DNA of 52,520 nt from positions 1-52,520 of IMG/VR virus record IMGVR_UViG_3300023179_000146, one strand, 5' to 3'. A program made the translations under genes and the position numbers. The notes beneath the pieces were generated by a model. It was not told where the DNA came from, ran no database searches, and saw only the letters and a list, made by a program, of their open reading frames with translations. The stretch is from a virus. Shown one piece after another: positions 8,533 through 18,048 of the stretch (within the stretch, counting starts at the first letter, position 1; every line of letters begins with the position of its first letter).

Positions 8533-9546
8533 TTCTATCCACTCCTTCATCTTATGAAAGAAAGCATCATCAACAAGATAATATTCTTTACAAACAAATG
8601 TTATTTCTTGTTCTCCAATTTCTTTCATGCCATCTTCTTGGTAACCTTGAACAATTTGATTCATATGTGAAATGGCATCATTTCTAACTTGTTCAGCCAT
8701 CACTTTTTCATAATCTTCTATATTCATTTCCGGAATCCAAATTAAATCTTTTTTCAAATCTTCTTGTTGTATATCAGGACTAGCTGAATATTTATCTGGA
8801 TTCTCTCTAATTTCACCTAAAATTCTTGGTATTTGATTTAAACCTGTTTCGATGCCTTTATATGAGTATTGTCCTCTACCACCACCTCTAGAATATGACC
8901 ACTGGTCTCTTTTTTGACCTGGTTCACCATATATTCCCCACCATCTATCCATCATATACTCTTCATCTATATAATTGTCTCCAATATAATCATAATCCAT
9001 ATACCACTCTTCATTTTCAATATCAGAGTATAAGTCCATTATCTTTGGATTCCAAAAATATCTATATTCACCAATAGGGAAAAATAAAAAATTAACCTGT
9101 CTTTTTCTTTCAAAACCATCCTGTTTATCAACATATCTTGTGTAACTTTTAGCATTTAGAGGTTGTTTAGTAGCGAAAACTCCCATTCTTCGTATAGGAA
9201 TGTCAAACTTTTCGGAAAATAAATTATCAAATTCTTGAGAAACGTCTTGTCTCATATCTAAAGTATATCTATCACTTCTTGAAGCTTTTTTCCAAATGCC
9301 TTTATCAACATCGACCTTACTACCTTTAACACCTCTAAAAATTATCGAATCAGCTTGCTTGATTTCATCTAAAAAAATCTTACAATCTTTTTCCAAAATC
9401 TGAATTATTTTATTCCAATCTTCTTCAGAATATAAATTATCAAAATCTCTTTTACATTCTTTCTCATAGTCCTGCAAAACTTTCACTGGTGTATAAAGAC
9501 CAACTGGGATTTTGAAAAACTCATTAATAGTCATTAAGTATTTCAT
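8524..9546 (-). CDS. Putative ADP-ribosyltransferase-like protein with capsid-targeting-like leader
   Basis: The open frame reaches 9588, but ATG at 9546 is chosen: it gives MKYLMTINEFFKIPVGL, similar to the recurring leader of this phage, and lies 5 nt after a TATATA box. The 340-residue protein has ADSIIFRGVKGS (Arg71, as the conserved Arg of R-S-E ADP-ribosyltransferases), a middle block RMGVFATKQPLNAKSY (about 120-135, where the substrate/NAD-binding strand would be), FLFFPIGEYRYFWNPKIMDLY, and near the end GEQEITFVCKEYYLVD, an E-x-E (312-314) followed by a beta strand as in ARTT loops. T4 packages and injects such an enzyme (Alt). Enzymatic function is inference; fold assignment is moderate. 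Confidence 0.55.
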   Translation of the reverse strand: MKYLMTINEFFKIPVGLYTPVKVLQDYEKECKRDFDNLYSEEDWNKIIQILEKDCKIFLDEIKQADSIIFRGVKGSKVDVDKGIWKKASRSDRYTLDMRQDVSQEFDNLFSEKFDIPIRRMGVFATKQPLNAKSYTRYVDKQDGFERKRQVNFLFFPIGEYRYFWNPKIMDLYSDIENEEWYMDYDYIGDNYIDEEYMMDRWWGIYGEPGQKRDQWSYSRGGGRGQYSYKGIETGLNQIPRILGEIRENPDKYSASPDIQQEDLKKDLIWIPEMNIEDYEKVMAEQVRNDAISHMNQIVQGYQEDGMKEIGEQEITFVCKEYYLVDDAFFHKMKEWIESK

Positions 9547-9551
9547 CTTCT

Positions 9552-9582
9552 TATATATTAAGAAGTCTGAATATAATATATA
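9552..9582. promoter_or_regulatory. Two divergent TATA boxes between the ART-like gene and gp25
   Basis: TATATA at 9552-9557 lies 5 nt before the minus-strand ATG at 9546; TATATA at 9577-9582 lies 4 nt before the plus-strand ATG at 9587. With T4-like spacing from box to transcription start, both mRNAs would begin at or next to their ATG. Confidence 0.45.
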
Positions 9583-9586
9583 ACTC

Positions 9587-9964
9587 ATGGCAGAATTTGA
9601 CTTTAGAGATTTTTATATTGGATATGAAGGACATCCAAGATTTACGATTAACAAAATCATTACTGATGATATAATTAGAGTAATTGTTCAAAAATATGAA
9701 ATGATACTTTTTACAAACAAAGGTGAATTACTTGGTGATCCAGATTTTGGATGTGATTTGACAAAACTTTTATATGAAACAAAAATATCAGCCGAAGCAG
9801 TAAAAGCAACAATAATTGGTCAAATAAACGCTTACATAAGTGAATTACAAGAAACAAATTTTACATTAGATGTAACATTCCAACAAGATCCTGAAAATTA
9901 TCAGGATGTTATGATCGTTGATTTTACACTTTTAGACTACGAAGTTAGAGCAATCATTTCTTAA
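9587..9964 (+). CDS. gp25: Baseplate wedge protein, gp25-like
   Basis: A 125-residue protein of the gp25/GPW 'lysozyme-like' baseplate family (T4 gp25 is 132 residues). It has the usual beta-alpha-beta layout with IIRVIVQKYEMILFTNKGELLGDPDFGCDLTKLL, where GELLGDPDFGCDL is the family's conserved turn (E/G-x-R/L-x-x-P-x-F-G), followed by an alpha-helix (ISAEAVKATIIGQINAYI) and two C-terminal strands. gp25 sits in the wedge core next to the sheath and starts sheath polymerisation. It is alone on the plus strand and its stop overlaps the convergent stop of the giant baseplate gene by 4 bp. Confidence 0.9.
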   Translation: MAEFDFRDFYIGYEGHPRFTINKIITDDIIRVIVQKYEMILFTNKGELLGDPDFGCDLTKLLYETKISAEAVKATIIGQINAYISELQETNFTLDVTFQQDPENYQDVMIVDFTLLDYEVRAIIS

Positions 9965-12900
9965 CTTGTGTAAACTATCGGAATTACTGCATTGGTGTAT
10001 TGCTTAGATGTCAAATTGGTGTATGATTCTAATTCCCTTAAATCCAGAATGCCTTTAATTTCATAATTTTTTCTATCTCGATAATGTGAACCATATCCAT
10101 TTTCAGAGGATACTTCTATCACCAAATATGGGTCGATATTAGAATCTATTGTAAAATTGAATGGATAAAGATTGTCAATTCTTCTTCTTTCTGTTATATG
10201 TTGAATTGGAACTAAATCAATTTCTTTCCACTCAGTGATATTCAACCAGTTGCTTCCAGCTGTTCCACTATCTAAATACGGTGTTACAACTGAAGCCGTA
10301 GAAGCAGTTCCAAATCCATAACTTGTGAAGATATAAAATTCTCTTTGATATTTCACTATATCAGAAACATTGTAAACATTACCTTTAGACCATTCAGAAA
10401 TGTTCTCATACTTTCTTGGATTGTTAGTTTTATTATTATCAATAAAAGATTCATATAACTTATCATAGTAAATAACCTTATCACCAATCATGTAATTTTT
10501 GAAAGCATACCACTCTCTATAAATTTGATAGGTTGTTACATCAACAGTGTAATAATCGGGTAGAGTAGATTGTGTTATTCCAGGATATCTTGAAGGAACA
10601 TCTGTTGGAAAATAAAAATCTAATACACAATTATAAACAGTAGAACCATTATTCACCGGCATCAAATACAATTCATTCATTTTGAATGAAACAGGAGTAA
10701 AATTTTCATAGTGCTTAATAATATTAACATCTCTTACTATGTGTGAAATCGTTGATACACCCTGAAAGTCTGCTCTTCCAGTAATATCTAAAATTTTATG
10801 AGTTATAGGTATAATATTTTTCTGTAACCAATATTTCAAACCTTGAAGTTTTTTCTGAACCTCTTCTAAAGTATAAGTCAAAATATTATTACCTTCTCTA
10901 TCCGTAATTCTGTATGTCAAATTAAATAAGTTGGTATCATCATAATTCGGATTCGGAAAAGTATGCTTTATAAAATCATTTTCTTTCCAACCTTCAACTG
11001 TATTATCGAAAATATCTGGTATTTCAACTTTAAATAATTTAAAATAATTTGGAGATTCAATGTTAATATTTCGATAATATTCATATAATTCTAAATCATT
11101 ATAACCAAAATAATTAATAGCGTTTATAATTGACTTATAACTACCAATGTATGGATAAATTATATTTTTCATCATCAACATTTCTTTTCGTTTACGATTC
11201 AAATAAACCCAATCAATACCCTCTTCTTTAATATCATACTCTTTGAAAATATAAACATCATCAGATGAAACCAATTTACCAACATTACCCAATTCTGTTT
11301 TGAATCGAATATCTTCGATTTCAGTTTGACCATAAACATTAAATCTTCCAATCTCTTTATCCCAAACTTTAAATCTAACTGAAAGATAAGTTGTTTGGCC
11401 AATCTTAGGATAGTCTGAAATTATAGTAGATTCTTGAGTAAATTCGTCAATTTGTTTGAAGAAATCTACAACAATTGATTTGAAGTTTATTGCTCGTATT
11501 TTAACTAAATAACCATTATTCTTAGAAATATATTGTTTTTTTGTATTGCTTTCATCTTTGATAAATAAAGCTAATTGTTGACCCACTTTCAAACCTCTTA
11601 TATTACCATTTGAGTAATTTAAAAAATTACTCACTGAGTTTACATCAAGCGAAATCACACCATATCTATCAGTCAATGTAGTTATTGTTTGAAAAGTTAT
11701 TATATCAGATTGAGATATTGAAGTATTAATAGTAAAATCAATCGATTCTTTCTTGTAAAGTTGCAATATACTTCTCAAACCACCTTCGATTTGTGCGTTA
11801 AATCCAATATAACACTCAATTGGTTCGGGCACTATTGACAAATCATCATTATCATCTAAATAACTTAGTTCATTTTCGATAAGTGGGAATATAGTCTGTT
11901 GATACTCTGGTAAACTAACTCTATCTAAACTTCTATTAGCACTTCTATTCAAATGAATGGTAGTCAAAGGTTTAGGACCAGTATATGCTAAAACACCAGT
12001 TGTTGGTAATAAATCACCACTAAAATCATACATAAAAAACTCTGGTATATTGTCTGAAAACCATTTCCAATAAAGTGAAACTCTAACGTCTCCATTAAAG
12101 TTTTCTCTTGGTCTTCTGATAAAATCTCTTGTATGTAACCACAAATAATCTCTATTGTTAAAATTAGGATCTAAACTTCCATAGAAATTCTGAGTGACTG
12201 AAGATGATGTAGATGAAATTGGAACAAATGAAAATAATAAACTCGGAACTACTTCAACTATTGTATTAGTATTTGGTTGAATAGCCCAAATCGAGTTTCT
12301 ATCAGGATCAGAAATAATCTGAGTAGTTGGATCAGATAGTACAACTGAGTTAAACTGTGTTCCAGTTTGAGCATTGTAAGTCCAGATACCAAATGGACTA
12401 CCCTGATTAGAAATGTAAATATCACCATCATAGTTATTATAAGCTTGAAATCCATAAATAAAAGGCGTTGATATTGCATATACAGCTGAATCTGTCGTAG
12501 TGTCCCATAAACTAAATTGATCAGGAACATTAGTCGATAAATGGATACTTGATAAAACTGGATTAAATGCTAAATAATTTGAAGTTCCGGCCGGTGCTGA
12601 AAGTAAAGTAACAACTCCAGCATCTATTTTATAAAGATTAGAAGAACTCCAAATATAAACACCTTCTGTTACGGGATCATAAATGATAGGATCATCTGTA
12701 AGTCCAGAAATAGTGTAAGTTGTAAATGTAAGTGTACCACCGTCTATTCTCAAAACTGTTGAGTTATCTCGACAAGTTACATACATATCACCTTCGAAAT
12801 CATTAAATGCTAAATTCCAACTTCCATTATAAGCAATTGTTGAGATAGATATAACCAATAATCCTAAATTAAAAATCTCAACCGACTGATCAGTTGTAAC

Positions 12901-15777
12901 ATAAACATACCCTGTATTTCTGTCGAAATCCAAAGAATAAGCATTTTGTGTGATAGCAATTTGACTAATAACTGTGTTTGAGAATGGATCTATTTGCCAA
13001 AGTAAATTTTGAGAAAGAGCCCAAACGAAATTATCAACTGAATTATAAATTATCTGAATACTATTTGTATTTGATGGTAAATTTATATTAGTTATCAAAT
13101 TACCAGTAGTAGAATCATAAACAGCCACATTGTCACCGAAAACAAAAATAGAACCAGATGATTGAACATAAATTAAATCTACCATATTGGAAATACCAGT
13201 AAATGTATTCACACTATAAGAGGCAGATGTAACATTAACTAAATTGAAAGCCGAACTGAATTGTTGTAAATTAAACATACCACCATTACCAGTAGGACCA
13301 GGAGGACAACCAGATTGAGAAAATCCAAGTGAGAATGCAACGACAGTGAACGGAGATAGTGAACACACACCACCAGTCAATCCCCAGAAAGGCCCCTCAT
13401 AACTCAAATTAATTACACCAGGATCCAAATAAAGAACATTAAATTCTACATCTTGTAGTGGATAGACTGTACCATTGATACCAGTAACCATACCAGTTGA
13501 AAAACCAGCACTTTCTAATTGATTAGTACTAGAGTATGTTGCTAATAGAATCTCATTCGATGTTAAAAGAGTCCCATGATTTCCCAACATTTTATCAACT
13601 ACATTCCAGTTGAAATCACCGGGTAGAACTGAAACACCCGCTCTAACCTCAACATCACATCTTTGATTCTGTTTTTTTACATGAAATTTGATACTCGATG
13701 CCAAATTGTCAACATAAATACCATAATTATCTAATATATCAGAATACTCATCTACCCAATTCTGAAGTGTGGTAGAAAGAGTAGATGTAAAAGTTGGAGC
13801 TTGTGGTAAAGTATGAGATATACCATAAGATCTATTATTAACTCGTATATCAATATAGTTTCCCAAACTTGAAGTCATGCCCTGAATAGATGGTTCATAG
13901 AAAAATAAATGTGATTTCTCAATATGAAAATCAGCAGTTGTTCCAACTTTGACTTCAAATTGTAAAGGCACATTCGGATATTCCGTTGATAGATTGATTG
14001 AGTTATAGTATGGTGAAACTACATCTATTGTTTGTAGAGTCGGAACAATACCTAATGATAGTAATATGACACTATGATATGTCATCCAACTCCTCAAAGT
14101 TTTATCGATTGTTCTTTCTAAATCTACTACACCAGATGTATAAACCCATCTTATTTCAGTTTGATAGACTTCTTTGTTAATTACTATTATAAATCCATAT
14201 TCATCTAAATCTGTGAAAACTATATTATAAGAAAAGTTTTGACTGAAATCATAATTAAATTCTCTTTTTAGATTTTCTTCTACTTCGATAGCTCTTTCAA
14301 CTACCCATTTCTGTGTTCCCAAAGATAATGATGATGTCGGTGAAAAAGATGAGGTTACACCAAAATAATTGACAATCGCATATCTTGATGGATAAATCAA
14401 ATCAGCATGAATCGCACCACTTTCATAATATAAATCTATATTCAGAACTGATAAATCAGAGGCAAATTTCTCAGCGGCAGATGCTAGAGTCACACTAGAT
14501 GACATAGTAAATGACTGTGAAAAATAAAGTCTATCAGTAGTCAAATATAAATCTGCCGTAAGTGATTCAAAAACTGGCGATTCAGCCAATGGAAGATAAG
14601 TTGGATTGCCCCAATATGTTGTATTGTCTGGTGTTATAGATGAAGTGACAGTCCAAACGTGAGTTTGGAGACATTGTTTTATTTTATTATCCCAAATAAC
14701 CTGAGTACCAGCCTCGTAAGTAATAAGATTCGCATTTCCAACAAAAGTAGGAATACTATCAACATTAAAAAATTGTGAAGCATTAAGTGAAGGTGGCACA
14801 CTCACAACCTTAAACTCAACACCTGGTTTGAAAATTGTTGGTATAGGAAGAACGTTTAAATCTAAAACATTCACATAGTTATATGTAATTGAAGTAATCG
14901 GATCTGTTATAATCAATGGAGTTGTTGAGTCATAGAATGTCATAGAACCACTATAAACTTCAGGCAAATCTGTTCTCATAAGAACTTCAATCCATAAATC
15001 ATGGTTCACTGGCAACGTTGAAGTAAAATATTCATAATGGTCAATATCATAAATATTTTCATTTTTTACCGTGACAACAGTTACATCAATAAACTTATTA
15101 GTTTTAGCATATAAATCATTCTTTATTGAGTTTACTATGTTAAGTTTTCTATCTTTATACAATCGGTTGTAGAAATCTTTTTCATTCCAAATAGAAAGAT
15201 TTTCCACCAGAGTAGATGAACTAACATAATTATAAATCCCAATTATATCAACTGAAGAAATTGTTTTACCAACATAGTTAGTCAAAGTCTGCCACGAATA
15301 TGAAGTATTAAATGTTCGGTTATCGACCATGCTAATAATCAAAACGGCATTCTTTTTATTACCGACGACTACAAAAGTCCTATCAGTATTTGTGAACTCA
15401 AAAATAGATGAGTCAAATCTTAATAATGTACCGAGTGGAAACTTTTTATGAAAATTTTCACCATAAATCCATTTTGAATAAAAGTTAGATTCAAAATTCA
15501 CTGGCTCGATTAAATCAATCTGTTGATTCGTGTATTCAGAGTTATAAAAGTGAAATCCAAATTCATTAAATAACTGCCATCTCAAAAGTGTCAAATCAGC
15601 TTGATTCTCATATTCGAACGCTTTAATCTTCTCAAACATATATAATGCTTGAGTTTTAAACGTATCATTTGAGTTCTCATGAAATAAGATGTCACCTTCA
15701 TATCTTTCAAGTGTTTCATTATAATTAAAATTCAGTGCATTACCTTCTTTATCGTAAAAAATCAACGAATTATTCAT
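9961..15777 (-). CDS. Giant baseplate-type protein with beta-propeller and C-terminal carbohydrate-binding-like repeats
   Basis: A 1938-residue protein. Residues about 1-860 are beta-rich with many Ser/Thr. About 860-1180 contain repeated blades such as YVTTDQSVEIFNL, DMYVTCRDNSTVLRI and IYISNQGSPFGIWTYNAQTG, typical of an NHL/YncE-type beta-propeller. About 1525-1675 hold MKNIIYPYIGSYKSIINAIN, YFGYNDLELYEYY and LKYWLQKNIIPITHKILDIT, resembling tail-protein-I-type wedge proteins. About 1745-1850 hold two segments (EWYAFKNYMIGDKVIYYDKL; WSKGNVYNVSDIVKYQREFY) like chitin-binding type 5/12 modules. Lying next to gp25, it is probably the wedge arm linking baseplate to fibres (gp6/gp7-like position). 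The ATG overlaps the HNH gene stop by 8 bp. Confidence 0.75.
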   Translation of the reverse strand: MNNSLIFYDKEGNALNFNYNETLERYEGDILFHENSNDTFKTQALYMFEKIKAFEYENQADLTLLRWQLFNEFGFHFYNSEYTNQQIDLIEPVNFESNFYSKWIYGENFHKKFPLGTLLRFDSSIFEFTNTDRTFVVVGNKKNAVLIISMVDNRTFNTSYSWQTLTNYVGKTISSVDIIGIYNYVSSSTLVENLSIWNEKDFYNRLYKDRKLNIVNSIKNDLYAKTNKFIDVTVVTVKNENIYDIDHYEYFTSTLPVNHDLWIEVLMRTDLPEVYSGSMTFYDSTTPLIITDPITSITYNYVNVLDLNVLPIPTIFKPGVEFKVVSVPPSLNASQFFNVDSIPTFVGNANLITYEAGTQVIWDNKIKQCLQTHVWTVTSSITPDNTTYWGNPTYLPLAESPVFESLTADLYLTTDRLYFSQSFTMSSSVTLASAAEKFASDLSVLNIDLYYESGAIHADLIYPSRYAIVNYFGVTSSFSPTSSLSLGTQKWVVERAIEVEENLKREFNYDFSQNFSYNIVFTDLDEYGFIIVINKEVYQTEIRWVYTSGVVDLERTIDKTLRSWMTYHSVILLSLGIVPTLQTIDVVSPYYNSINLSTEYPNVPLQFEVKVGTTADFHIEKSHLFFYEPSIQGMTSSLGNYIDIRVNNRSYGISHTLPQAPTFTSTLSTTLQNWVDEYSDILDNYGIYVDNLASSIKFHVKKQNQRCDVEVRAGVSVLPGDFNWNVVDKMLGNHGTLLTSNEILLATYSSTNQLESAGFSTGMVTGINGTVYPLQDVEFNVLYLDPGVINLSYEGPFWGLTGGVCSLSPFTVVAFSLGFSQSGCPPGPTGNGGMFNLQQFSSAFNLVNVTSASYSVNTFTGISNMVDLIYVQSSGSIFVFGDNVAVYDSTTGNLITNINLPSNTNSIQIIYNSVDNFVWALSQNLLWQIDPFSNTVISQIAITQNAYSLDFDRNTGYVYVTTDQSVEIFNLGLLVISISTIAYNGSWNLAFNDFEGDMYVTCRDNSTVLRIDGGTLTFTTYTISGLTDDPIIYDPVTEGVYIWSSSNLYKIDAGVVTLLSAPAGTSNYLAFNPVLSSIHLSTNVPDQFSLWDTTTDSAVYAISTPFIYGFQAYNNYDGDIYISNQGSPFGIWTYNAQTGTQFNSVVLSDPTTQIISDPDRNSIWAIQPNTNTIVEVVPSLLFSFVPISSTSSSVTQNFYGSLDPNFNNRDYLWLHTRDFIRRPRENFNGDVRVSLYWKWFSDNIPEFFMYDFSGDLLPTTGVLAYTGPKPLTTIHLNRSANRSLDRVSLPEYQQTIFPLIENELSYLDDNDDLSIVPEPIECYIGFNAQIEGGLRSILQLYKKESIDFTINTSISQSDIITFQTITTLTDRYGVISLDVNSVSNFLNYSNGNIRGLKVGQQLALFIKDESNTKKQYISKNNGYLVKIRAINFKSIVVDFFKQIDEFTQESTIISDYPKIGQTTYLSVRFKVWDKEIGRFNVYGQTEIEDIRFKTELGNVGKLVSSDDVYIFKEYDIKEEGIDWVYLNRKRKEMLMMKNIIYPYIGSYKSIINAINYFGYNDLELYEYYRNINIESPNYFKLFKVEIPDIFDNTVEGWKENDFIKHTFPNPNYDDTNLFNLTYRITDREGNNILTYTLEEVQKKLQGLKYWLQKNIIPITHKILDITGRADFQGVSTISHIVRDVNIIKHYENFTPVSFKMNELYLMPVNNGSTVYNCVLDFYFPTDVPSRYPGITQSTLPDYYTVDVTTYQIYREWYAFKNYMIGDKVIYYDKLYESFIDNNKTNNPRKYENISEWSKGNVYNVSDIVKYQREFYIFTSYGFGTASTASVVTPYLDSGTAGSNWLNITEWKEIDLVPIQHITERRRIDNLYPFNFTIDSNIDPYLVIEVSSENGYGSHYRDRKNYEIKGILDLRELESYTNLTSKQYTNAVIPIVYTS

Positions 15778-16468
15778 ATTTATTACTTTTTTTTAGATTA
15801 TCAGAAGCCCATAGTGGTTGTAAATTACTCAGAGAGTTTATTACATCAATAGGGACATCGCTGGAAAATTTAGACAATGGCTTTATATGGTCTATGTGCC
15901 AATCTCCATAATTTTCCCAAGTCATACCTTCTATGAATAAAGATTCTAAATATATTTTGAGATCCAATGATGAATAACCCAATAAATTTTTAGTTGATTC
16001 TGTCTTATCACTTCCAATATAAGAAAGAGTTCTTTTTAAGATATTTCTACAAGCGAATGAATACGGATATTTTTGATAAAATTTTCTCATATACTCTCTA
16101 CGAGAAATAATATATCTACTATTGAATTTTATCAAATTATAATATAATTTTCGTTGTTGTAAAATATGTTCCCTATTTCTAACATAGTAGTCAAATTTCT
16201 GAGCTAAAACATCATCTTTATTTTGTAAATACCAATCCTTTCTATATTTTAATAGATTTAACTTATTATCCTCGTAATATTTTTTTTGATAATCACTATT
16301 CTTATCAGACCATTTTTTTTTGTAAATTTTCATTTTATCAACATTTTCAATTCTCCACTTTCGTTTTGCATCATTTCTGCAATCTTTACACCAAGAATCC
16401 AGTCTATTTTTGATGATTTTAAAATTTTCTTCATTTTTTTCAATTCTACATGAGCTACAACACTTCAT
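15770..16468 (-). CDS. HNH endonuclease (probable free-standing homing-type)
   Basis: A 232-residue protein. The N-terminus is a Cys4 zinc knuckle: MKCCSSCRIEK (C3-C4..C7 region) paired with SWCKDCRND (C27, C30). A long Lys/Tyr-rich helical linker of repeated 'KKYYEDNK/RKDWYLQNKDD'-type units follows, and the C-terminus is a clear HNH core: WHIDHIKPLSKF, then INSLSNLQPLWASDNLKKSN. Such genes insert between phage genes and cut DNA of relatives. It overlaps the giant baseplate gene's start by 8 bp, so it sits precisely at a gene boundary without breaking it. No intron is apparent. Confidence 0.88.
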   Translation of the reverse strand: MKCCSSCRIEKNEENFKIIKNRLDSWCKDCRNDAKRKWRIENVDKMKIYKKKWSDKNSDYQKKYYEDNKLNLLKYRKDWYLQNKDDVLAQKFDYYVRNREHILQQRKLYYNLIKFNSRYIISRREYMRKFYQKYPYSFACRNILKRTLSYIGSDKTESTKNLLGYSSLDLKIYLESLFIEGMTWENYGDWHIDHIKPLSKFSSDVPIDVINSLSNLQPLWASDNLKKSNKYE

Positions 16469-16523
16469 AATAATCGAATTTTATTTTATATATAAAATAT
16501 CTAATTCTTGATAAGGATTTTAA

Positions 16524-16529
16524 TATATA
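16524..16529 (+). promoter_or_regulatory. Late-promoter-like TATATA box before the 16549 operon
   Basis: TAATATATAAAA, 19 nt before the ATG at 16549. It would drive the five overlapping plus-strand genes up to 19401. Confidence 0.4.
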
Positions 16530-16548
16530 AAAAAACTAATTCCAATTT

Positions 16549-17229
16549 ATGAAAGAAGAATCAAAAGACCTACAAAAACACGGAGGTATAAATATCAAAG
16601 ATTTTACACCTGAAAAAGGATATCTACCTATTGTCGATTTGGAAGAAAAAGATGCTGACTTAAAGACTGTTAAAAAGTTTTCTGATTTTGGCTTTAATCC
16701 ATCGGAAAATCTAAAATTCCATTTAGAGAACAAACTATCTGTATTAGATAACGTTTTTAGACCTGGGTCTCAAGCATTTTATGAACTTTTGAGTGAATCA
16801 AAAAAATTTACCGATTTATTAAGTGAAACTGACAAAGAACTATTTGAATCAACAGATATCGGCGAATTTGTCATGTATGAAGGTGAGATGGTTCCACTCG
16901 ATTTACCGATCGAAGAAATTGAAGAAATAAATGAGTCTGAATACCAAGGTAAAAAAGTAAAACTAAACTATCCGATGAGAAGTTCTGGTCCCAAGAAATA
17001 TAAAGTTTATGTAAGGAATCCTAAAAGTGGCAAAGTCATGAAAGTTAATTTTGGAGATGTCTCAGGTGGTCTGAGTGCCAAAGTGAGTGACCCTAAAGCT
17101 AGAAAGTCTTTTGCAGCACGACATCAATGCCACTTGAAAAAAGATAAAACTAAACCTGGATACTGGGCTTGTAGAGCTAATAGATATGGACACTTGTGGG
17201 GTGGAAAAACTTATCCTGGTTATTGGTAA
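16549..17229 (+). CDS. Conserved phage protein with C-terminal Cys/His 'ARHxC...YWxCR' domain
   Basis: A 226-residue protein, first gene of a plus-strand operon. The N-terminal 140 residues are acidic and unassigned (LLSETDKELFESTDIGEF, EEIEEINESEYQ). The C-terminal 85 residues form a distinct domain: KYKVYVRNPKSGKVMKVNFG, then ARKSFAARHQCHLKK, then TKPGYWACRANRYGHLWGG. This short domain recurs in T4-like marine phages, often at the C-terminus of otherwise different proteins (from memory), and its paired His/Cys residues could bind zinc. Function unknown; the domain's frequency in head-region proteins makes a virion role plausible. The next gene starts 2 nt after its stop. Confidence 0.75.
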   Translation: MKEESKDLQKHGGINIKDFTPEKGYLPIVDLEEKDADLKTVKKFSDFGFNPSENLKFHLENKLSVLDNVFRPGSQAFYELLSESKKFTDLLSETDKELFESTDIGEFVMYEGEMVPLDLPIEEIEEINESEYQGKKVKLNYPMRSSGPKKYKVYVRNPKSGKVMKVNFGDVSGGLSAKVSDPKARKSFAARHQCHLKKDKTKPGYWACRANRYGHLWGGKTYPGYW

Positions 17230-17230
17230 T

Positions 17231-17788
17231 ATGAAACATTTAAAAACGTATAACATATTCGAAAATACTAATATAAAAGTTAGTATTAAAAAAATACCTT
17301 ATATAACAAAAGTATGGAAAGGTGTCGGCAAGACCGAAACCATCTCTGGTAGTAGTGAAATAATTGATATCACCGGAAGAAAAATAATTCTACTTGATAT
17401 AAATGGTGTTAATTGTCCATTTTATCTAAGTAGCGGAGCTGCTGGTAAAAAAGACGTACCAGCTGGAAAATGGTATCCTTTCTTTGGCATTAGTTCTGAT
17501 GGTTGGATAAATAAAGGTTCCAGTCAACAAATCAATTCTTATTATGGAATTGACCTCCTAAAATACTATGGTCAGTATTTAGATAAGACAATAGGCGATG
17601 TTCGTAACAAGGAGTATCCAAAAGCAGCGGGTTCTTCAGCTACTGAAGAAAATAAAAATTGGCCTCACATCAAAGCTATCAACAAAGATTTAATTCCAGC
17701 TGTAAACGAGTTGAGTGATTCTAAAGAAAAGTTTAATCAAAATATAGAACAATGGAAACAAAAACTAAGACAAGCTTTTCAAAAGTAA
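17231..17788 (+). CDS. Unknown protein with capsid-targeting-like leader
   Basis: A 185-residue protein. The frame is open further upstream, but ATG at 17231 directly after the preceding stop gives MKHLKTYNIFENTNIKV, the recurring leader. The body has VWKGVGKTETISGSSEIIDI (beta-rich), LLDINGVNCPFYLSSG, and KWYPFFGISSDGWINKGS, then a C-terminal helix. Nothing catalytic stands out. The stop overlaps the next ATG as TAATG, so translation is coupled. Leader and operon suggest it is a packaged internal protein, which is inference. Confidence 0.7.
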   Translation: MKHLKTYNIFENTNIKVSIKKIPYITKVWKGVGKTETISGSSEIIDITGRKIILLDINGVNCPFYLSSGAAGKKDVPAGKWYPFFGISSDGWINKGSSQQINSYYGIDLLKYYGQYLDKTIGDVRNKEYPKAAGSSATEENKNWPHIKAINKDLIPAVNELSDSKEKFNQNIEQWKQKLRQAFQK

Positions 17789-18048
17789 TGTTGCCTTTCA
17801 TAGAAGAAAAAATTGGCGAAAATCTATTCATTAGAACCTTTAAACAAGAAACCGAGTCTGGTGAATTCATGTGGCACCGTGATTACGAGGACCGTATAAT
17901 AGAATCCATTGAAGAAACTGATTGGGGATTTCAATTAGATAATCAACTACCTATTCATATTTCTGGTAAAATATATATACCTAAAGGAGTTTATCATCGT
18001 CTAATCAAAGGCAGTGGAGACTTGATAATAAAATTAGAGAAATTGTGA
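17788..18048 (+). CDS. Small cupin-like protein
   Basis: An 86-residue protein. The frame is open from ATG 17752, but ATG 17788 overlaps the previous stop (TAATG) and is preferred. Content: FMWHRDYEDRIIESIEETDW, then QLPIHISGKIYIPKGVYHRL, then GSGDLIIKLEKL. H-R-D/E followed by IPKGVYHR and a closing strand is the layout of very small single-domain cupins found in marine T4-like phages (from memory): WHRDxEDR supplies two metal ligands and YHR a third. No leader motif is present, unlike its neighbours. Substrate unknown. Confidence 0.65.
   Translation: MLPFIEEKIGENLFIRTFKQETESGEFMWHRDYEDRIIESIEETDWGFQLDNQLPIHISGKIYIPKGVYHRLIKGSGDLIIKLEKL

Noticed and set aside
8895-9077. 60-residue plus-strand frame within the ART-like gene
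   Set aside because: Histidine/tyrosine-rich shadow of a low-complexity acidic stretch (YMDYDYIGDNYIDEEYM) on the other strand.
9547-9588. Longer N-terminus (MSYILYSDFLIYKK) for the ART-like gene
   Set aside because: It would overlap the gp25 start and both TATA boxes; the internal ATG restores the recurring leader.
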